A stretch of 64,000 nucleotides of DNA from Hofstenia miamia (GCA_004352715.1 SCFE01000080.1:1435094-1499093), one strand, 5' to 3'. Positions 9,701-22,159 are shown, numbered from the stretch's first letter. Translations and numbers: made by a program. The notes: generated by a model not told the origin, from the sequence alone.

Positions 9701-11890
9701 AAAATATATTTAACTCCATTTACAACGTTTTTCCTGGTTTCAATTTGCTAAAATGATATGGCAAGATTTTTTGCTTCTAACTTATAATAAAATTCAAAGT
9801 TGCACTCTGAAGACAAACTTCAACACAAAAAGCTTAATATCATCTGATTATGTTTACAAAGAAGCACTGTTCTTGCTGTTTCATTTTCGCAACTTAGGTT
9901 TTTTATTTTTTCGCCTACCGTAACATGTTCGCGTGGTTGTATCTTGTAGGACAGTCGTATTTGTATAGCTACAAGAAGGATTTATTATGAAAACACTGAA
10001 GTGCATGTCATAAGTAACATATTTCACTTAATCAAAAAATAATAGCGTAATTGTGCAATTTTAGAGTTTTTAGCAATTTTTTGCCCTCATTTATTGTTTG
10101 AAAATGCATTTAATCTACATGTATTTCATTGATTGCTTAAATATATACACCAAAATTTTTTCTTACCAAAGCCAATTCCATTATTGCTTGTAAGCAGAAG
10201 TGATGAACTTAATCTGAATGTATCCTCAAAATAAGACGTCATCTCCAAACTATGCATGAAGTGAAAGCAAATTTTAGGGACACGCTATTCTGAGTGATAA
10301 TTTTACTTGAGATTCGTAGTACATCTAAGTGTGTTTTTGCTTGAAATAATATATAAACGACGTTGTTTAATAATAGCAGTTGTTTAAAAATAATCCATAT
10401 AACAATTAAAATGTATTGAAAAAAACTGATTGTCGAAGTAGGAATGGAGATGTCTGCCAAAATTCCATAAAAAAGCTAAGCGCTTTTTGTATTGTCTCCT
10501 AAGACAATAGGATCTTCTTATCAGTTAACAATTTCAGAAAATAGGAATGATTCAATTAACATTATTCAACGTGAGAGTTTTCCTTCTGATTTATATCGAT
10601 TTCTTCTGTTCTCGATTTGGTTTGTCCATTTGATTCAACTTAGAATATTAGTATTGACCATTATTTCAAATCAACATTTTTTATTTGAAATATCAAAGCA
10701 ACCCTGTAAGCCTGCTAATGAATCAGTAACAATATCTTCTTCTTAATTAATTTGTAGTGTTTATTTTATCTGGTCTATAATTTTAAAATGTTTGTTTTTA
10801 AAAAAACCTGTTGTAGTCCTGAAATTTCAAATGATTTTTAGAAAATGGCATATAACTAGCATACATAATATAATATAATAAAACTGTGTAATTTAATCGT
10901 ATAAAACGAAATCACATACAATTAATTAGTGCTAGCCTGCTATATATGATAGTTAATTTTTAAAAAGAAGAGCATCAAAGCATTAATTTCAGAAATTTCT
11001 ATTAAATTTTTCAAAAGCCTGTGCATTACAATGGTTGGTTAATATTAAACCATATGTTGTATTAGCTTCACCATTACCAGCAGGCATGACCAACCAAACT
11101 CGTACAAGAATTTTTAAAGTTGAAAAATTGTATTTCGTTTGTAGAATTGGATTGCAAATTTCATTAGTGCAAACGATCAAACAATGAAAGTGAGTTTAAT
11201 TTATTGATTTTAATTGTTGAAGAGTATTATAAACGTAGGAACTGTAAATTAGAAATTTTTTTGGGGTTCGAATTCTATTGATAATTACTTATTTTAAGCT
11301 TCTTGCATACAATAGAAAACTCTGATTTTTGAAATGTTTTGAGATCTTTTTGTTGACCTAGTTATAAAAAAACTCCCTTGCCATATTTGCAAAGACCAAG
11401 AGAAAATTGGAATCAGGAAAATTGGAGGCAAAAAATTGTAGAGAGAAAAATTACAACTTTATGTATTTTGAACGGAACGTATTTTACTTCTAACCCTATT
11501 GGCCTTTTTGTGTGTGTCCAAATTTCAGCTTACTATTTCCCACAAAGTATAGATAAAATTTATGAAATTCTATTATTATGAATATATTTTAAAATAATTT
11601 CTTAATATTTAATTTAGGTGGCAATATCAATAAGCTAATCCCTCGTAATCCAAGCTCCCAAAATCAAACTTTTATTAATAAACTTTTAAAATTAAATTGG
11701 TAATAATTCAATAATATTAAATTCATTGTTTGTGTTATTAATCAACAAATTATCAATAAAGGAGTTTCATTGACTACTTCTGATGTTGAGAAATTTGTAA
11801 AGATTCTATTCTTTAGTATTGAATTGTACTTGTTCCATGTTATGGATAAATTGGAATGACTTTTACTAAAAGCAAATTTAACTCTCGAGG
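9701..11890. other. AT-rich sequence, no confident gene
   Basis: Open frames here (for example 10492-10746 plus and 10989-11180 minus) are within chance length. The minus-strand one reads KILVRVWLVMP, faintly like the REEP/TB2 family, but it has no splice acceptor or upstream exon. Nothing else is recognised. Confidence 0.35.
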
Positions 11891-11896
11891 GACTAT

Positions 11897-11962
11897 TTTC
11901 TTCAGTTTTTGTGGTCTCAGCGCAATTATCGTACGCGTTAAATGTGATTGGTTCGATTCCAG
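11897..11962 (+). tRNA. tRNA-like sequence, probably a degenerate pseudogene or SINE head
   Basis: CTCAGCGCAATTATCGTACG resembles the D-arm/A-box side of a tRNA, and GGTTCGATTCC is an intact B box. The outer ends pair loosely (GTTTT with AAAAC). The total is only about 64 nt and no clear anticodon arm forms, so it is not a functional tRNA gene. A tRNA-derived SINE fragment is the likeliest origin. Confidence 0.3.
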
Positions 11963-12088
11963 AAAACAAACATTCGTCTAATTTAAATAAATTTTCGACT
12001 ACTGCGCCACATGCTGTTCATGTAAAGAGTTTAGATTGGATTTTTAAGATTTAGCGATGCCCAACCCATAGTCAAGACACATTTTCAG

Positions 12089-12262
12089 CCAAAGTGGTTG
12101 TCTAGTTCAGTACAGAACATTATCAGCTTCTATCTTACTGTGCTTAACATGGACTTTTACCTTTCAAATCTTTCAATTACCAGTTTACAGTGCCTCATAA
12201 TTTTTTGTAACCTAGTATGCATTGTTAAAATCAAGAAAATCGGCCGCATATTTTGCACAGAG
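12089..12262 (+). CDS. Candidate internal exon, membrane-protein-like, product unknown
   Basis: A 58-codon open segment lies between an acceptor (ATTTTCAG|CC) and a consensus donor (GAG|GTAAGA), phase 0 at both ends. It contains a hydrophobic stretch around LQCLIIFCNLVCIV followed by a basic KIKKIGR, as in a membrane segment with a cytosolic positive flank. No family recognised. It would splice in frame to 12895-13053. Confidence 0.3.
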
Positions 12263-12894
12263 GTAAGATTTCATGCTAGTACTTAACAATTTACACATTG
12301 CTCTTAAAACTGCTAATAGATATAATTAAGCATTTAAATTTCCCGAACAATGCCAAGCTGGCTTTTGCAATACCAAATATTAATTTTATTTATATATATT
12401 TCCGTATCAGAATGATCCAGAGACTAACTTGAAATAGTTCTGTTTACAATAATATTCAAATATTCCGTTATTCCACGCTATTTCGTCCGCTGAAATTGAT
12501 TTTATTTCCTAAGAGGAATTTTATATTATTGATTAAAAGTTTTGACGTCGCATCAATAATTGCAGAAGGTTAAGTATTATTAAGAAATCACTGAACGTCA
12601 TTTTAAAGAGAGACTAAGTAACTTAGTTTATTATAAAATCATCTGACTCAAATGGAACGTACGCAGGATTTTTTTACTCATATTTCTTCTGGATAAATAC
12701 TAAACACACTAGGAGTAATCTGAAAAGTGAATTTTGTAGTAGGCTGCAAAGTGGGAATGTCTGACGTATTTAAAGATTGGCAAGCTATAACCGTAGAAAT
12801 AAGTGTTTTATAAAAGTTTTAAGCTTTTACTATAATAACCAATTAGTATTTAAGATTAAATGTCTCTTCTTATATTAGTGTGCGAAGCAATTAG

Positions 12895-13053
12895 CATTCG
12901 CTGAATAAATTTACACACCTGGACTGTCCTTTTGTGCGATCTGTTAGCAAAGAACATGTTAGAAGAAATCGTAAATTTTCAAAAGAAATTGCAATGTGCC
13001 GGCAATATTGTCGTTCTGAATTTTGCTTTTGTCCCTCAAGTGAAGAAAATTTT
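12895..13053 (+). CDS. Candidate internal exon, cysteine-containing, product unknown
   Basis: A 53-codon open segment lies between CAATTAG|CATT and TTTT|GTAAGA, phase 0 at both ends. The composition is rich in R, K, C and E (SKEHVRRNRKFSKE, then MCRQYCRSEFCFC), unlike a random AT-rich frame. It follows 12089-12262 by 632 bp and joins it in frame. No family recognised. Confidence 0.33.
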
Positions 13054-13444
13054 GTAAGAATTCCAATTCCTTAATTCAACAAATTCAAGACCAAATTTTT
13101 AGCTTAATTTGCACATTTGACTTTAATGAAGGATCACATAACGCATTTAGTGTGAGGAATGCTTAACTCAATTTATTTGAAAATGATATATTGAAGTTTT
13201 GCAGGTATTTAAGTAATGCAGAAGTTTTATTCTTCAATATCATACTTATTTGTGCTTACCTTAATTTCTTTTTTATCTTGTGTTCTTTGTAACTAATAGT
13301 TTGAAATCGTTGTATATTTAGTGATTATTCAAATTATGAGCAAGTTTTTGATTATGAATACTTTATTATCAATTATTTGTATTAGAATGAGTGTTGCAAA
13401 AAAACTAAATTTCATTTTTTTCTAATCAACACCAACAGCAAAAG

Positions 13445-13791
13445 TTAGACACTTCCTTTAAAAAATAGGTAGCTTGTTGAAAGATCTTTTATGTTGGCAT
13501 GATTCCATTCACAGAGGCTCATATGAAGTCCTCTTTTTAGCGAGCTCATCTCACAAATAATTTCATCTTGAGTTCTAGAGCATTCAAATTGGTGAAGGTT
13601 TCTTACCCAGCCATTACATTTACATACACGGCTTGAAATGATCCGGGCCAAACCGGTTTGGGTGGAGCAAAATTGAAATTTGTAGTAATTTTCATGTATA
13701 CTATCAGTTTGTTTTGTACTTATGTTCAACAAACTATTCCAGGCTTTTAATAATATTTGATTTTGTTGTTTTTCCAAATTTTGTTCCTGTT
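13445..13791 (-). CDS. Candidate exon or chance ORF, minus strand
   Basis: An open frame of about 115 codons runs from an acceptor (ACTAAG|AACAGG) to a TAA. It begins with a Q/N-rich helix-like stretch (NLEKQQNQILLKAWNSLL) and later has several cysteines (VCKCNGW, FECSRTQDE, LCEWNH). No family matched. Frames of this length are expected about once by chance in this window, so support is weak. Confidence 0.22.
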
Positions 13792-14002
13792 CTTAGTAAC
13801 TTATTGATTATTTGTTTTGAAACATCGGGTGTGTATATTCGACGTCTTTTATAGTAAAAATAGTTTTTCTATCAAAAACTGAATAAAGGATTTGATGAAT
13901 TAAGGCTTTATCATTCGTAAAACGGTTAGTCAATTGACTACAATACTATAAAAATTGTTCTTATTGAAAAGAATATTAATTAATATGAATTGTCTTGCTT
14001 GA

Positions 14003-14009
14003 TATATAT

Positions 14010-14045
<36 letters not shown>

Positions 14046-14208
14046 NNNNNNNNNNNNNNNNNNNNNNNNNNNNNNNNNNNNNNNNNNNNNNNNNNNNNNN
14101 NNNNNNNNNNNNNNNNNNNNNNNNNNNNNNNNNNNNNNNNNNNNNNNNNNNNNNNNNNNNNNNNNNNNNNNNNNNNNNNNNNNNNNNNNNNNNNNNNNNN
14201 NNNNNNNN

Positions 14209-14239
<31 letters not shown>
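14003..14239. repeat. (AT)n microsatellite spanning an assembly gap
   Basis: AT alternation on both sides of a 163-N gap (14046-14208). Any open frame through it is an artefact. Confidence 0.95.
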
Positions 14240-14240
<1 letters not shown>

Positions 14241-14870
14241 TAAATAATTTAATTAATGAATAGAATGACCATTGTTGGAGTGAAATAGGTTAATATGGTC
14301 AAGCCGTGTTATCTAACTCACTTGTTCATACTTGCAGAATTGGAACGTTTAAGATTAAAATGTAAACAATTGATTAGTTATACATTGATATATGTTGTTA
14401 ACAAATTTCATGTGGTACCTTAAAATTTCATTGCCTGACCACTAGCATACCAAATATTTGGCAATGTTTGCCTTTCAGTCAAATCTCTTCTGTCAAACTT
14501 TTATTCTTTAAAAAATTAATCATTTTGTTATTTTGCCAACATTTGTGATGTTGACGTCATCTATAGAAGTGAAATGTAATTTTACAAAGTCTGATTGCAA
14601 CTATACAGCTGTAGATATTGTTAGGTTTACACTTGAATTCTTTACTTGCAAGATGTCGTGCACTCTAATAAACTTAAGCAAATATGAAACTAATAAACTC
14701 GTGATACTAGGGAACATTAATACATTTTGAGTTAAGCGTGTTTTCAGGAGAATTAATTGGTGTGGTTCATATTGAACTTGTTTTACTATACAAGTTCATG
14801 TGTAACAATAAAATTTTTCTATTGATCACTTCATCATTCTACCTGTTATATTTTAAAAGCTATATATATA
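14240..14870. other. Sequence between two gaps, one possible coding segment
   Basis: Near 14562-14730 the plus strand reads VKCNFTKSDCNYTAVDIV and on to a stop, with several cysteines and N-glycosylation-type NFT/NYT sites. It follows a TCTATAG acceptor-like site. It is too short to assign. Confidence 0.2.
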
Positions 14871-15870
14871 NNNNNNNNNNNNNNNNNNNNNNNNNNNNNN
14901 NNNNNNNNNNNNNNNNNNNNNNNNNNNNNNNNNNNNNNNNNNNNNNNNNNNNNNNNNNNNNNNNNNNNNNNNNNNNNNNNNNNNNNNNNNNNNNNNNNNN
15001 NNNNNNNNNNNNNNNNNNNNNNNNNNNNNNNNNNNNNNNNNNNNNNNNNNNNNNNNNNNNNNNNNNNNNNNNNNNNNNNNNNNNNNNNNNNNNNNNNNNN
15101 NNNNNNNNNNNNNNNNNNNNNNNNNNNNNNNNNNNNNNNNNNNNNNNNNNNNNNNNNNNNNNNNNNNNNNNNNNNNNNNNNNNNNNNNNNNNNNNNNNNN
15201 NNNNNNNNNNNNNNNNNNNNNNNNNNNNNNNNNNNNNNNNNNNNNNNNNNNNNNNNNNNNNNNNNNNNNNNNNNNNNNNNNNNNNNNNNNNNNNNNNNNN
15301 NNNNNNNNNNNNNNNNNNNNNNNNNNNNNNNNNNNNNNNNNNNNNNNNNNNNNNNNNNNNNNNNNNNNNNNNNNNNNNNNNNNNNNNNNNNNNNNNNNNN
15401 NNNNNNNNNNNNNNNNNNNNNNNNNNNNNNNNNNNNNNNNNNNNNNNNNNNNNNNNNNNNNNNNNNNNNNNNNNNNNNNNNNNNNNNNNNNNNNNNNNNN
15501 NNNNNNNNNNNNNNNNNNNNNNNNNNNNNNNNNNNNNNNNNNNNNNNNNNNNNNNNNNNNNNNNNNNNNNNNNNNNNNNNNNNNNNNNNNNNNNNNNNNN
15601 NNNNNNNNNNNNNNNNNNNNNNNNNNNNNNNNNNNNNNNNNNNNNNNNNNNNNNNNNNNNNNNNNNNNNNNNNNNNNNNNNNNNNNNNNNNNNNNNNNNN
15701 NNNNNNNNNNNNNNNNNNNNNNNNNNNNNNNNNNNNNNNNNNNNNNNNNNNNNNNNNNNNNNNNNNNNNNNNNNNNNNNNNNNNNNNNNNNNNNNNNNNN
15801 NNNNNNNNNNNNNNNNNNNNNNNNNNNNNNNNNNNNNNNNNNNNNNNNNNNNNNNNNNNNNNNNNNNNNN
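14871..15870. other. Assembly gap, exactly 1000 N
   Basis: A fixed-size run of N with (AT)n directly on both sides. The size is a placeholder, not a measurement. Confidence 0.98.
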
Positions 15871-15894
15871 ATATATATATATATATATATATAT

Positions 15895-16340
15895 CCTGCT
15901 CTTGATAAAGATTATTCAAGATAATATATTTTTTTAAGTGCAGCAAATCTTCAATTTTTCTTCTAGGTACTTATCACTTGTCCAATATTGCCTAGCTAAT
16001 GAGAAGACATTATTTTAATATCAACAGGTCGATTATTAATAAACCAAGCATTTGTAATGTTTTGCCTTAATTTTGGGTAGAAAGATTCTTGACAGCTACT
16101 AATTAAATTATCAGTTGACATTTAACATAAAGCCAGCATCCAAGTCCACATCGCCAAATTACAAAGACACTGTCAAAATGTGAAACGTTAATTTTACGTT
16201 AAATTGCATTAGCTGGTGAACAGTGATTAACAATAATGAATCAAATCTAAAATGTAGAGTGCCATTTGTATTAAGATTCCAAAAGATATTGAAAGTCTAC
16301 ATCTGACTAAATGATTAAAATTACTAGAGTTTGCTTGTTA
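15895..16340. other. AT-rich sequence, no gene seen
   Basis: No motif recognised before the MITE at 16341. Confidence 0.4.
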
Positions 16341-16583
16341 TGGGGTGTGCATATGATTTTTCGACGGGGACATCTTAGTTGTGATCACTTGAGTGACCAA
16401 AGGTGGAGAGAACCCCGCCAAATTGTGAAATATTGGAAAAAAATAGGCCCTGAATATAAATCTCACCACTTTTGTCTTACAATTTTTTTTAACTTTTTTT
16501 ATAAAAACGGTTGATTTTATCAATCAAAATCAATGTTGACAACCTGAGGGGGGACATTCAACCGTGCCCCCTTGCGCACGCAG
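16341..16583. mobile_element. hAT-type MITE, second copy (243 bp), inverted
   Basis: The internal segment ACATTCAACCGTGCCCCC and the ends align, reversed, with the MITE at 2855-3096, and the length is almost identical (243 against 242 bp). Flanks GCTTGTTA (16333-16340) and ACTTGTCA (16584-16591) agree in 6 of 8 bases, as expected for an aged 8-bp duplication. No coding capacity. Confidence 0.7.
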
Positions 16584-16591
16584 ACTTGTCA

Positions 16592-18255
16592 ATCAGCCGA
16601 TACTTTAAAGTGTTTTTTCGGCCGGGTCGCCAAATATAATTATTCAATGAGGTTTGTTTTGCTCGATAGGAATTTTTTAGACAGCTCTTCAAGTTGCTTG
16701 ATAAGCATTTAAATATTTGACTGCAAGAAACGCATATTGAAATAAATTTTGCCTAAATAAGTAAAAGTAGAACAACCCATTGGTTATGCTCTGCTCGGAT
16801 CAGCTCGTTGCAAGTAGACTCTTTGACAAGTTTTTGTGTACGTCATTGTGTTTGTTAATAAATTATTTTATGCATGAAATTAAATTTTTATCATTTAGAA
16901 CGACTAATATAAATTATTGTTTTCAAGCACATTTTATAAAAATATGTTTTCAATCCATGGAAATTTTTAAGAATTTAATGGAAACACTTTTTTCCAATAA
17001 AGCGATTTCTGTCGACATATATTTACTGATTTCAATAAATGTGCGCCTATATTTTAATTGGATTTGATGAAATTGACCGCAATTGTTATCGTAGAATAAT
17101 TAATGTGTTCTATTATTTCTAAGGAGGAGAACATCACATTGTATTAAAAAATTAAGAGTATGAATTGCGTAATAACTCAAATTGAATTAGGTGTATCAAT
17201 GTACCAATTACTATCTATTGTTTTCAGATATGAATAAATAAGAAATAAAATATATAATTTTGAATTTTCAGATTCTGTTTTACAACCTTCAGATTTGGAT
17301 GGAGCTGGGTTTCATTTTTTCGATTCGGCTTGTAAAGAAGATGCGATTCATTATTAATTTTAAAATAACGTTTACCAAAATTTACAGAATTCGGATTATA
17401 TTACCTTAATGATTGTGATTAACTCCTATTAGAAATGGGTTAAAGGTTACTGGGGAGATGACGAACCATGATCTTTTTAAAAGAAAATCTGATTTTCCAG
17501 ATTTTCAAGCAATTCTTTTCCAACCTATTATGACATTTGGTAAACTATTAGAGATCGTGCTCGAACATACTGTTGGAAATTGTACAAAAATGTAATACTG
17601 TGGCTGAAATGGAAGAGTGCTCATAAATTGTATTTACTTTATTAGTTTGAAAGTAATGAGCGCTTAAAATTTTTTAATTTAACCATAAACATTTAAAAAT
17701 TCCTAGGCAGTTTAAAGTTAATATGTTAAGATTCGTAACATTAGGAAATATTTTTTCAGTATACATGAAATATTTCGGTTTTAATGTTGGGCATTTCTAA
17801 GAGCAATTCAATTGATAACATCTCTAGATTATATGTAAACCGAACCAATAAAATGAGATAAACTACAAAAAATGTATATGAGGAAAATCTTTTCTCTTAC
17901 TCTAGAATAGATATCTGGGGCGCCAACTCGACACTCGATATTTAATAGGCCGACGTGTTTCAGTGCATAAAGGACGGTAATTGAAACAAATTGGATATGA
18001 ACGTAAGGACGTACGTGTAATATTATTAAGAAAATTAACGTAAAGATGCATATGTATTAATAAACCCACTAAATAATAATAATCTATTCCCACGTTTAGT
18101 GATTATATACTAAGCTATTGGAATTGAGAAAATAAAATTCCTTGTTTCATTATGGCGGCCAAAAGCATATGCTAAGGTTATTAATTTTATGATCTTTTGT
18201 CCAAAAAATAATTTTGATTATATTTCAATAATATAAAAGAACAAAATTCTATGGA
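16592..18255. other. AT-rich sequence, no gene seen
   Basis: A 95-codon plus-strand frame (16780-17067) has no recognisable motif and is at chance length. Confidence 0.4.
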
Positions 18256-18259
18256 AAAA

Positions 18260-18306
18260 AATATATATACACAAATATATATATATTTATATATATATAT
18301 ATATAT
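18260..18306. repeat. (AT)n-rich microsatellite, imperfect
   Basis: Interrupted AT alternation. Confidence 0.85.
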
Positions 18307-19110
18307 GTATAGTTTTTTCCATAAAATTGTGTTAGAGAGTCCCTGCAATGCTTGGATTAATAGAAAGTTGATAATATAAAAATACTTCCAAATAGTGTAT
18401 TTGTAAGTTTGCTTATTTTTTAGACCACTATAATGGTGCGGTATTCTCAGATTTTTGTTGTCCTAGTAAACGTCTATATGATTGATCCGCATGCATAGAT
18501 TTGACAAGCGATTTTATAATGCGAGTGAACAGTTATTTCGCCTTATCATCTTATTCCCTTAGATGTCGAAACTCATGCAATCACCAAACAACCTAACTTT
18601 TCTTATATAATGTGATAAGAAAATTTATCCTTTGATGACACTATTTCCTAATTGCTTACCATCTGGAAGCATTAAAATTCTGAAATACCATATAATAATA
18701 TTATTATTGGAACAATTGTAATTTGGTGACGCTAAATATATGAAATACATGTAGGACACTAATAGAATTATCGTAACAGATGTTATTCAAGATAAAAAAC
18801 TTTTGCAAAATCTATAAGATAAAAGAGAATAATTTAAATGCATTGTAGTGTTCGAATTTTTATTGAAACCTGAATCGTTTGAATCTATTCACTTTTCTAA
18901 TTTCTCTTAGTTTAGCAAATTAGAAAACAATTTTCCTGATCATTTGTATGAGCTGCCAATTTTTTAATCTATTTATATATTAGAGGCTTGAGATAAACTG
19001 ATATTAAAAGTCAGGGGAAGTACCCTCACCCGATATGAAACTTTGATATTTTTCATTTAACTCTATATGGACCAAATGCATTCCTCAGCGACATTAGAAA
19101 AACATTGATG

Positions 19111-19111
<1 letters not shown>

Positions 19112-19144
<33 letters not shown>
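19112..19144. repeat. (AT)n microsatellite
   Basis: Uninterrupted AT alternation. Confidence 0.95.
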
Positions 19145-19147
<3 letters not shown>

Positions 19148-19424
19148 CAGAATGTTTTTTCATATGTGGTTATTAAATGAACGGGACACAACCATGTTTA
19201 CATAAGACGAGTGCATAGAATAAAAATTAATATTTTTTTACACTAACTACTAAAGGAAAACCCCATCAACCTAAATTTATAGAAAAAATGTATAAAAACC
19301 AGATGCAAAATAAATCGGTCCATATGGGGTTAAAAGATAAATTTTCCTGAAAAAATTTAAGTATAAACTAAGATGTTAAAATACATTTTAAGGATAAATT
19401 TTTGCAATATTTGTAAGTTCCTAC

Positions 19425-19522
19425 CTGATTGATCATGATCATTGAAATTTCCACTTCTTAGATGCCTCCAATCATAAAATCCTCGATGATTAGAATGCCA
19501 ACCTATTTTCCATTCTGTATTA
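19425..19522 (-). CDS. Candidate internal exon, product unknown
   Basis: Minus strand: 98 nt between TTTCCACCAG|TAAT and CAATCAG|GTAGG, with one base before and one after 32 codons. The peptide (TEWKIGWHSNHRGFYDW, then RHLRSGNFNDHDQS) is rich in W, H, R, G and D, far from the F/I/K/N bias of random frames here, so coding use is plausible. No family recognised. The exon-like segments at 21792-22156 and 27916-27988 lie on the same strand, upstream in transcript order, but the phases do not join directly, so an exon would be missing between them. Confidence 0.38.
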
Positions 19523-20992
19523 CTGGTGGAAATCAGAAACAAAAACAGTTTGACAAATTATATTCAAGCTTGAATTTCAAAATACAAAAAATAACAATAA
19601 ACAGTAGCCCATGACATTTTTTGACATTGTTAGAGGCACAATTGAATATTTTATTGATTTTAGGTAATTCTCCAGATGACTTCAAATTTAATTAAAAATA
19701 ATTTGACGCTTAAAACCCAAGAGACATTAGCAATTAGGTTTATGTACTTAATAATAATTTTATTCAATTTTTACTTACATTTTTAAGTAATTTTAAATTG
19801 CAAACACATGTAAGTCATACGGTGGTTTCTTTCTGATTGATTAATATTTTCAAGTTTTTGAGAAGACCTAACTCTGGGTGCCTCTACTATACTAGTGCGT
19901 CAACGCACTTTACAACAGTGGCGTTAATGCGTATTCATCTTAAAACAATAAATATTGCAATGATGCTGCATTTTTAATTCTTTACGAACCTCTTCAATGT
20001 CTAATAATAAATTTATAGTAGTAATCATAAATTTATGGGGCCATGAACAGGTCTTATGCGTGTATTAAATTACATAATATCATATTCTTCTATAATATCA
20101 ACACAAAATATAAATTTGATGCTCTTACGCATTAAGTTGGCAACCTTAAGCCTCAATGCTATTGGCATTTATTTCAAATACATTTGCAAATAAAGGAATT
20201 TATATATATATATATATATTTGACAGGTATCACAAACATGATCTATAAAGGAGATAAATTCTTCAAAATATGTGTTGGGCAAATTAATGACATGATGATT
20301 TGGTCCAAAATCTTGAAATTCTAACTCCTTCGATTGCTATGCGAAATTTCGGAACCGTCTGTTTCAAAATAGTAGCATTTTTATAAAATACATTTATGTA
20401 TTGAAAAAAAATTATAATTTTCATTTATCTTATACAATTTTAATATTTTCATGCATATCATGGGTCCCACTCTTTCAACAACATGCTCTAATTTCCATTT
20501 GTATGTATAAGATCAAAGAAAAGATTCTAACAAATGTTCAAATTCTCATTAAGATTCTGCATCAACACCATATGCTTGCTAACCTCAAAATATTGGAAAA
20601 TTGGAGTAGACGTATAAAATAGAACAAATGCACTTCAAAGATTATGAATTCGCAAATTGCGGACAATTGGGTGATTGAGCAATTTGATTGTTTTATTATG
20701 CTACACAAAAGAGTTTTTCATTAATAGCTGTTTTATGATGGATTAATGATATTTTCTATCACGCGATGCAAATTTTGTCGTGAATTACATTAAGAAAGTT
20801 ATAACATGCATATGGATTCTTACATAAGTGTTGTCTTGCGTCATTATTTCTGAATTACTTTATTACATCAATACATACAGTTTTACTCCTCGCTGCATTG
20901 GTGCCTAAAGAGTGCTTATTAGAGATCATAAGCCTCGACGTAATTTTATGTTCTTATAATTAGTGCACTAACCGAAACTGTAGTAAAGCAAT

Positions 20993-21126
20993 CTAGGCCT
21001 GTGGGACCAAACGTTTTTGTCCATATTTCATACCGGTAGTTCCTTCCCTGTTCAATCTGAGAGCCCTCTTATAAAATTATTTATCTGAATTTCAATTTAA
21101 TTAGTCCTGGTCTCGCAGGCCTCTAG
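20993..21126. mobile_element. Short inverted-repeat element (MITE-like), 134 bp
   Basis: One end reads CTAGGCCTGTGGGACCA and the other, reversed, CTAGAGGCCTGCGAGACCA. These GC-rich inverted ends sit in AT-rich DNA with no coding sequence between them. No convincing target duplication. Confidence 0.45.
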
Positions 21127-21430
21127 TTCTAGAAAGCAAGCGAGTAATAAGTAAATTGTTACATATTTGCAAGCCAATCTGCACAATGTACTATGGCCAA
21201 CGTAATATATTAAGTTGGACATAAATGTACTTATAGCGAAGAAATTCCACTAAAACACGGAATTTGTAATATCAAGGAAATCATTTAGACCTAATTCCGA
21301 AAAGAATAAACTCGATAACGTAAAAACTATATGTATAAATGTATTAGTGTATTTAAGATAGTATGGAGATTAATTTGGGTACTTGGCTTTTAAATATTGA
21401 ATAACAAAATTACATTTAATAAAAAAGCGA

Positions 21431-21768
21431 AGAGTGCTCGGGTTCATACCGAAACAAACCGAGACTGAGCCGAGAAAAAAATTTAAATTGAGTTTTTCAG
21501 TTGTTAGCAGAAACAGTCACCCACTATGCAGTTTTCTTGATCCAAACGCGAAAATTCTGTGAAGTTGAGGCGTAATTTTGTTTTAGTTGATTAAAAACTT
21601 AACTTAGTGTCTTGAAATTATAATTCACGACTGTATTTTTTCTTAAATAACGTGATAGTGACAATCGTTAGCTAAAAAAACCTTAACCGAAACCGAAAGC
21701 GCGGTTTTGAGGGGCAAAATATCCGAAACCGAAACATAACTCAGTTTTTAGAATCAGTCGAGCATTAC
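21431..21768. mobile_element. Degenerate hAT-like MITE with GTGCTCGG ends
   Basis: Left end AGTGCTCGGGTTCATACCG and right end (reversed) AATGCTCGACTGATTC, with repeated CCGAAAC motifs inside each terminus (AACCGAAACCGAAAGCG near 21687). No open frame. It lies 24 bp beyond the donor side of the candidate exon 21792-22156. Confidence 0.4.
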
Positions 21769-21791
21769 AAAAATGTCTAAAAGATAACTAC

Positions 21792-22156
21792 CTTCAGTTT
21801 TCGACATTTTAACAGGTAACCAATCACCAATTACGCGTTTCAAAACAGAATAATTATGATAAGCTAAATGCGTTCCGGACAGGCCGGACAAAACTTGCAT
21901 TGTTGAAAATCTAGCAAATCTGTATAGTTTCTTAATGTAATTCACTTTTCTTAAGGAAATTTGCATTTTTGTCAGCCAATATTCAATAGAAATTAAATAC
22001 CCGATACTAAAAATAATTAGGAAACACATACTGTACAATTTTAAAATTTTAGAGTCAGTTTCTGGCTCTCCCAAGTCAAATGAAAATATATCTGAAATAT
22101 CCTCTAGAGATAGATTGATCAGTACTACAATGATTTGATGATATTTGCGAAAAAGT
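21792..22156 (-). CDS. Candidate long exon, membrane-protein-like, product unknown
   Basis: Minus strand: 365 nt, 121 full codons, between ATGTACTACAG|ACTTT and ACTGAAG|GTAGTT. The open frame extends to 139 codons, the longest frame in the window that is neither transposon nor gap; about 0.1 such frame would be expected by chance at this base composition. A hydrophobic segment (LYSMCFLIIFSIGYLIS) is followed by a basic amphipathic run (LRKVNYIKKLYRFARF) and QVLSGLSGTHLAYHNYSVL. I recognise no family. Real exon is favoured, but unproven. Confidence 0.42.
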
Positions 22157-22159
22157 CTG

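Noticed and set aside
10989-11180. Minus-strand ORF resembling the REEP/TB2 motif (LKILVRVWLVMP)
   Set aside because: The likeness is limited to a short hydrophobic stretch. There is no splice acceptor and no neighbouring exon, and the frame is at chance length.
13990-14247. Repeated YIYIYI open frames at AT arrays
   Set aside because: Translation of (AT)n microsatellites, not protein-coding.
14738-15946. Very long ORFs of 366-407 codons here and at 39636-40896 and 62673-63879
   Set aside because: They run through 1000-N gaps that translate as unknown residues. Only the short flanks are real sequence.
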